64,000 nucleotides of DNA from Platycnemis pennipes (taxonomy: Eukaryota > Arthropoda > Insecta > Odonata > Platycnemididae), in contig OW121855.1 in the NCBI GenBank assembly GCA_933228895.1, forward strand, positions 31,944,698 through 32,008,697. Reading direction: 5' to 3'. Positions 58,388-64,000 of the stretch are shown one piece after another. Each line of letters begins with the position of its first letter. The stretch's first letter is position 1. A program made the position numbers and the translations under genes. The notes under the pieces were generated by a model. It was not told where the DNA came from, made no database searches, and saw only the letters and a list, made by a program, of their open reading frames with translations.

Positions 58388-58499
58388 TTCCACAGAGAAA
58401 AAATCATTCGTCTTGACCGGGACCCAAACCCGGACCCCCTGATTTCCGGCCAGGTGCTCTACCAGTTGCGCTACCAAGGCGTCCTCTTTCTCTGTGGAA
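58388..58499 (-). repeat. tRNA-like sequence inside perfect 13 bp inverted repeats
   Basis: TTCCACAGAGAAA (58388-58400) and TTTCTCTGTGGAA (58487-58499) flank a tRNA-like core read on the minus strand: GACGCCTTGGTAGCGCAACT, GGTAGAGCACCTGG, GGTCCGGGTTTGGGTCCCGG. The D-arm/A-box and T-arm/B-box are recognisable. The anticodon stem CCTGG/TCAGG leaves a 7-base loop CCGGAAA (GGA in the anticodon position). There is no long variable arm, although a GGA anticodon implies serine, so a working tRNA-Ser is unlikely. It is best read as a tRNA-derived repeat with a foldback boundary. Confidence 0.7.
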
Positions 58500-61400
58500 A
58501 TTCTCGCGGCTAACTCGCGAGCTTTGAATTTGTTAGAAGGCCAGCTAGATTTAAACCCACGCATAAACAAAAATACTCGAATTAAAGAATTCAATAACGC
58601 AGTAGTATCACATTTTGAATAAAGATAACCTTAACTTATATCCAAAGCATCCGAAGCTAATGGGGTTGACCCACGTGTTTTCATTTCTGACTAATACAAA
58701 ATTTGGCAAATCTTTGTCACGTATAGCGAGAAATTATCATTAAGATGTTTACGGAGCTAAATAGATAAGGTTGTGTGAAGAGTTGTTAAGGTTTGTACTT
58801 TTTTAGTGAAAGACTAGGTTTTAGGTATTACCCACCAGCTATTTCTCAAAAATATATGGAGAGACGTCTTAACGTTTGAAGTTTTGATGTGCCAGAGATC
58901 AAAGTTAGAACAGTTTATACCTTCCGCGCATTCTTCGTAAAGAAACGTTTGTATCTGTGCTTTAGGAGTCATTCACGGGAGAATATATAGAGTTCGCCAC
59001 GAGAACCTAGCTTACCAACAATATCAACAGGGATTTACCGCGTACTCGGCATAAAAAGGATTCTTCCAGTTTTTCGAAACTCAGTAATTTTCTCCAGTAA
59101 AAAATCAACATTTTCGATAACGGCAGGGAAAGCACAAGGGAAAATGTGGCTGCGATGCCCCGAACGACAGAGAACGGAACAGAACGAACAGACTGACGTT
59201 ATATCGGGCAGCAACAGGAAAAAAATATATTTTCCCCACAGTCCAGCAACTCTATTCTCCTGTCAGCATAGCTGGGGCGTCGAAATGGCCTCTTGCCCCC
59301 TTTAGATGAAGCCAGGGGACACTGCATACATACAAGTACCTATTTCCTCACCCCTACGGAAAATTGGGGATAAAATAAAAGGTTGAGTAAGCGTTGCTTG
59401 ATTGACAGCCATATCTCTTTCTATAACGACTCTACGAAAGTGATAAGAGGCCGAAAGGTGATTACGTGGGAAGGAAAAAAAGGAGTCGTCTGTAACGGAA
59501 GGAGAATGACACTGGGGAGGGTGTGATGGGACGTAGAGAGGGAGGTGGAACCACTGCCAAAAGTTATTGGAGGAGAGGAGAATTTATTTCGTCCCACTGC
59601 TTGCTCGCCACATGTCAGGGGACGAACGCGAGGGAAATAGTCCCGTCGTCAAATAAAAGGATATAACCCACTGAAATGGGATGAGCATCGAGGAGGGTCC
59701 ACCCTTTCCTGCTATCAACAGAGTTTCGATGTCAAGGCGTCAAATGCCGACTTGGAGGGGAAGATATTGGCGTCAGGGAGGGCAATAGAACGGCATTTGA
59801 AGCGAGGACAGTCGATAAAGCTATATAGCTCACCCCCGCCGGCTACATTAATCGAATTGAAGTAGCACTAGCACTGTATAACCTTCAATTGGAAGTCAGA
59901 TAGGATTAAATCACATTGCTGCATGCTAGACAAAAAAGTTAACGCAAACGTAGGCACTTAAGAAAGGAATATTATGTCCTTCCCTTGTCACCAACTTTTT
60001 CGAAATCCCTAAACGAAGTAAGAATCTATTGTATTACATGGTCATCTTTTGCTATTAAATCCTTTACATACACAACAAATGCCTCAGGAACGCAAAGTTT
60101 GAGGATCTAAATGGTAACTTTTATTGAAATCTGACTAATGAGAATAATCCTTAATTTCAGCACATAATGTTATAAAGAATGTATTTATGGGAAAGTTTTG
60201 ATTACAATGTTTTTACGAGTTAGATTAAGCTAGGGATTTAATGAATCTAAGTATTCCCATGAGGATTGACACACCTCAGCAGATGGTATGTAGATGAATC
60301 ATAACTACATGGTTCTACATTCTAAACACAACTACATTTTTGCATGCGTGGTTTAGTTATGAGACTCCAAAAATATAGAACGGAGGAAGGTGTAAAGGTA
60401 AAATTAAAGGGCATCATATGCATGTATATTTTTCAGATAGAGATCGAACTAAACCTTTCATTTATCCAAAGGGGATATAATGTACTCCACGGACTAACGT
60501 GATTCCCTATCATCTTAGTAGCTTAATATTTGGTGATAATTTTTCAAAAGCAAATAGTACAATTTTATTATTTTAGGTTTAATTTAATTTATTTGACTAG
60601 GCTTGAATTTCCCCACTTCTCCCTCCCATTGAAATTCAATGGGTACCTTACTTTATTTTTTCATAAGTGCACTACCAGATAATGCCCGGCATCCGGGATT
60701 GACAGTGAATATGTACTAAATGTTTTCACTCGGCAGCTTAAAACAATTTTTCACTTTGTGCTCTTTTTAGCCCCAAAAACATCCAAGTTATCTTAATATT
60801 TCATGACAACGGAGCAAAATAAAGTATTTATAAGTTCTAGTATATAAGGGCCTGTATGAGTATCTCTAGTAAGAAAAAAATATTTGTATTTAGCATGAGT
60901 GATTTTGTCGACGATTTCCTCTAATGAGCCAAAGATTTCGTTTCTGACGAACGAAAATGGTCTGTTGCAGTTACTCTGACTGTGACCCATGAAATGAAGG
61001 GATTCGCATCAATAATTGCACCCGGTGCAGCAATGGATGCATGTAAATCTTCTCGCATGAATGAAAGTAAAATGTGAAAAATGGCCCTTGTTGTGGTTCC
61101 ATGATTTATCACTGCAATCGTACCAATTTTCCGCTGCCTCGAATCGATTAATTTATTGTTCGGCGTAAAATGGCTTGTAAGAGAAAATGTTTTTAATAGT
61201 TCTGCATAGACTCGACAGTATTATGCAACTAAAGCGTAATTCTTTCACCATTTCCGTAGCATGCAAGGTGCAATTTTCTCCCCTCACAATTCAGCGCAAG
61301 GATGATTTAGAATTATTACTAATCTAAGTAGATGCTCGTAATTAGTAAGCAATTTGGCTCATCGTATATCCGTAAGCCAAGATACTTCATACGGCCCATT

Positions 61401-64000
61401 TCATTACCAAATAAAGCCGTAAATTAACCACATCGCCAGCTCTCACTCCAGACAAAGATAGCAACCCACTCATTTCTTAAACTTCATCGCTTTCTTCCCC
61501 CCTTCCATCAACACCGACTCATCACCCTCGGCACCCTTCTAAATTCCCCATAACTTAATTTTCCCACCTTTTCCACCCCCACCAGAACGCACTTCACTTG
61601 GAAACCCACCCCCTCCCCACACTTCAACCCGTATCCAGGGCCAATCGTCGACCCGTTCATCCCAAATGGGCCCTCAAGAAAGTTCAAGTGATTAAAAATT
61701 TTCGATCTCACCAAACCGCCACCCCCCTATCCCCCTCCGTTCTTCTTTGACTTTTCATCGCAATATTATATAAAAATACCTGCGTCGATGCCAGAAAAAA
61801 TTAAACAAAACCTAGGAGATCAAGTATAAAATTAAGAACTTTTGAGAATCGAGATTGAAGCAGACTGAGGGGAGGCGATGAAGACAGGGAGTCAAACCTG
61901 AGGAATTTTCCGCAAAGCCGAAAGCGATTTAGGAGGGTGAGAGAGAGAGGGGGATGAGGAAGAGGTTGGGATAGCCAGGGGGGGGGGGGAGGGGGAAGTG
62001 CTGGAATTTAAAAAGACTATGAAGAGGTCCTTAAGTAACTAAAGGGGAACCAGGTGATTAAGAAATGGTTTGAAAGACTCCAAGAAAGGAAATAAGTGGT
62101 ACGAGATGGGTTAAAGACAAGTTTGACAGGATATCATGGAAATAAGAAAAGAGTAGTTTGTTTTGAGCACTAAGAGCATTTTCACCAAAAAGAGCACTCC
62201 CTGTCTTTCTCAGTCACTTATGGCTGGGGAGTTGGACCACTATGAGCTCTGAGGAAAATAACCATAGCTAAATACTGTTGATTTCATAACTTATATTTGA
62301 TTTCAAAAATACTTTCTCATTCTCTCCAATCCAAAGACTAGATTATCAGTAAACCTAAGTGTTTAATGAATTTATTGTAGTATTTTTCACATAAAATCGC
62401 TAGCTAATGTAAATACCCACAGTTAGCAAGTTGATTATGGTATCAATGTCATGATGCCATCACCTTTTTAGCAGTAAGATAAAACTGAATTCTAGACTAG
62501 AAATTTCTCTGTATTCACAAATGTATAGTAAAGTGTATATGTGAGTATTTTGAGTAATAGTTTGCGCATTGATTGATCAGTATAGAGGGAAATATTAATT
62601 GACTAGCAATGCGGCGTTGTCACAATATACAGGGATAGTCTATGCATCTGAGTTCGTTACAAAATTAAGCATAATCTATGGGTTCTTGGGATTTCGTGTG
62701 CTGGCAGTACTAGCAACAGGACCTCAAGTTGCCTATGCACTAGCATATATTTTCTGAGATCATCGCCTCGTGTTGCAGTTCTTCTCCGCTTTGCCACGAC
62801 AGTATTTAAGGATTTTGTATCCTAAACTTTTCTTATAAGTCAATTTGATGCATCTAATAATCACGGCTAATAGTACGCCATAAAAAATAAATAGTACGAA
62901 TTAAGCGGCGATAATAAAAATAATCTCATAAAAGAATGGTATTGAGTGCTAGAGCTGAAAGACACTGAGCAGTTTTCTACATGGTTACGTCCAAAAAAAA
63001 GTGAGCAGTTAAAATGAAAATATAAGGCGTATTTCGGGAAGGAATTATTACCATTATTGTTAATAAATAGGCCACGGTTAAGTAAAACGAAATAAATATA
63101 GCACATATAATAGTAAAAATACCATTTTGTGTTTGTATTACTATATTTACAGTAACTTAATTAGTCAAATATCTAATACTAGCATACCTGTGCAGTGGGA
63201 AAACGATAAAGATTCTCTAGTAACTACGGCAATTTCCACGAGAGAGGAAATTGCCCTTTGAAAAATCAACAGGAAAAAAGGATTAAAAAGCGATCTTGGA
63301 AATCAGAAAAAATAACATAATTCCCCTCGCGATGTTTTTTTCCCGATTTACATCCATGAATATTTATTGATGATTTAAAAAAATCGTTTTCGGAAACTTA
63401 ACCTCAATAATGCACCAATAGAATAACTAAATACTTGCTCTTAAACTCGCCATGCCAGCGATTTTCTCAGTGGAAGGGTCTTTTATGAAGGGGAAGTATT
63501 CCCCGCAAGTACCAAAGAAGATCAATCAAGCTACTTCAAGTTATTTCGGCGGGTCCGGCATGAATATGATTTTACTCGCTCATTTGAAACTTAAAACTCA
63601 AGGAAGAGGCCTAGAGACGGAAATGCCATGCTTTCAGTCTAAACTTGTAGATCAATCGAATACTGGCCGGAATTTGTGCCTTCAGATGCCGAAAGACAAA
63701 AACGACTTTCCTTAAGTAACAGATTATATAGCTCGCTGGCTAGAATTTTCTCAGCGAAAATACGAATATCTTTAGGTAAATTGGGTTGAAAATTTGCTAA
63801 TGAGAATTTTCAGTTTCTCAGCGGGTCTGAATTACTTGAAGAGAATGTCTTTCTTTGCTATGCATTCCCTACTTCATTGTCAACACTTAAAAAAAAGTTT
63901 TTTTTATATTTTAAAGTCCACCATTAACCATACTAATACAGCACGATAAAACTCATTAATTGGCGAAAATATTGACCATAGAGCACCTAGTGCATAAATA
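58500..64000. other. Non-coding, no gene recognised
   Basis: A foldback CTCGCG...CGCGAG lies at 58503-58521. 59.4-59.7 and 61.86-62.1 kb are purine-rich, with a G run near 61980, and 61.49-61.74 kb is pyrimidine-rich. The frame at 63452-63715 (87 codons) shows no family features. No gene or repeat shared with the rest of the window was recognised. Confidence 0.5.

Overview
The window is AT-rich eukaryotic nuclear DNA dominated by transposable elements. No bacterial-style operon and no convincing host exon is visible. The mix (mariner with intact inverted repeats, pogo/Tigger-like and other MITEs, several tRNA-derived SINEs, RTE-like retroposon tails, Helitron helicase relics, a Tx1-like LINE) fits an invertebrate, most likely an arthropod. 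I cannot name the species. Apart from the two ORFs of one retrotransposon, the open frames are short, low-complexity or shadows of repeats, so this is probably intergenic DNA or a very large intron.
The centre (about 21.2-29.6 kb) is a nested transposon complex. Two near-identical ~1.1 kb composite retroposons lie head to tail. Each has a GACCCGGC...GTTGCTGTGGC head, a decayed piece of Helitron PIF1-like helicase in antisense, 2.4 tandem ~240 bp AT-rich monomers full of TATCGATA sites, and an (AC)n-ATTCATTTTTATATATATAG tail. A complete ~6.16 kb non-LTR retrotransposon (22295-28456) has inserted into the (AC)n tail of the first copy. It has a structured GC-rich 5' UTR, an ORF1 protein with one CCHC knuckle, an ORF2 protein with APE endonuclease, reverse transcriptase and CCHC domains all intact, and an A-rich, TAA-repeat 3' end. 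Its RT and downstream motifs match the Tx1 clade of the L1 group. Insertion inside an (AC)n microsatellite suggests a target-specific element. This is the most interesting thing in the window.
The left part (1-21 kb) holds a SINE with a 12 bp target-site duplication (5.7-6.0 kb), a second SINE family (8.4 kb, 17.0 kb), two copies of a ~510 bp MITE-like repeat (11.0 and 18.2 kb), a Penelope-like 158 bp tandem duplication with a hammerhead-like remnant (12.5-12.9 kb), a pogo-like MITE (17.7-18.1 kb) and a dead LINE reverse transcriptase (19.0-19.8 kb).
The right part (29.6-64 kb) holds two inverted copies of the ~510 bp repeat (31.8 and 34.8 kb), more SINE copies (33.6, 39.8, 48.1, 51.4, 53.5 kb), a 22 bp minisatellite (43.2 kb), a transposon cluster at 49.5-51.6 kb (nested MITEs, then an internally deleted mariner), and a tRNA-like sequence inside 13 bp inverted repeats (58.4 kb). 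The remaining stretches show nothing recognisable except purine-rich tracts and small foldbacks.
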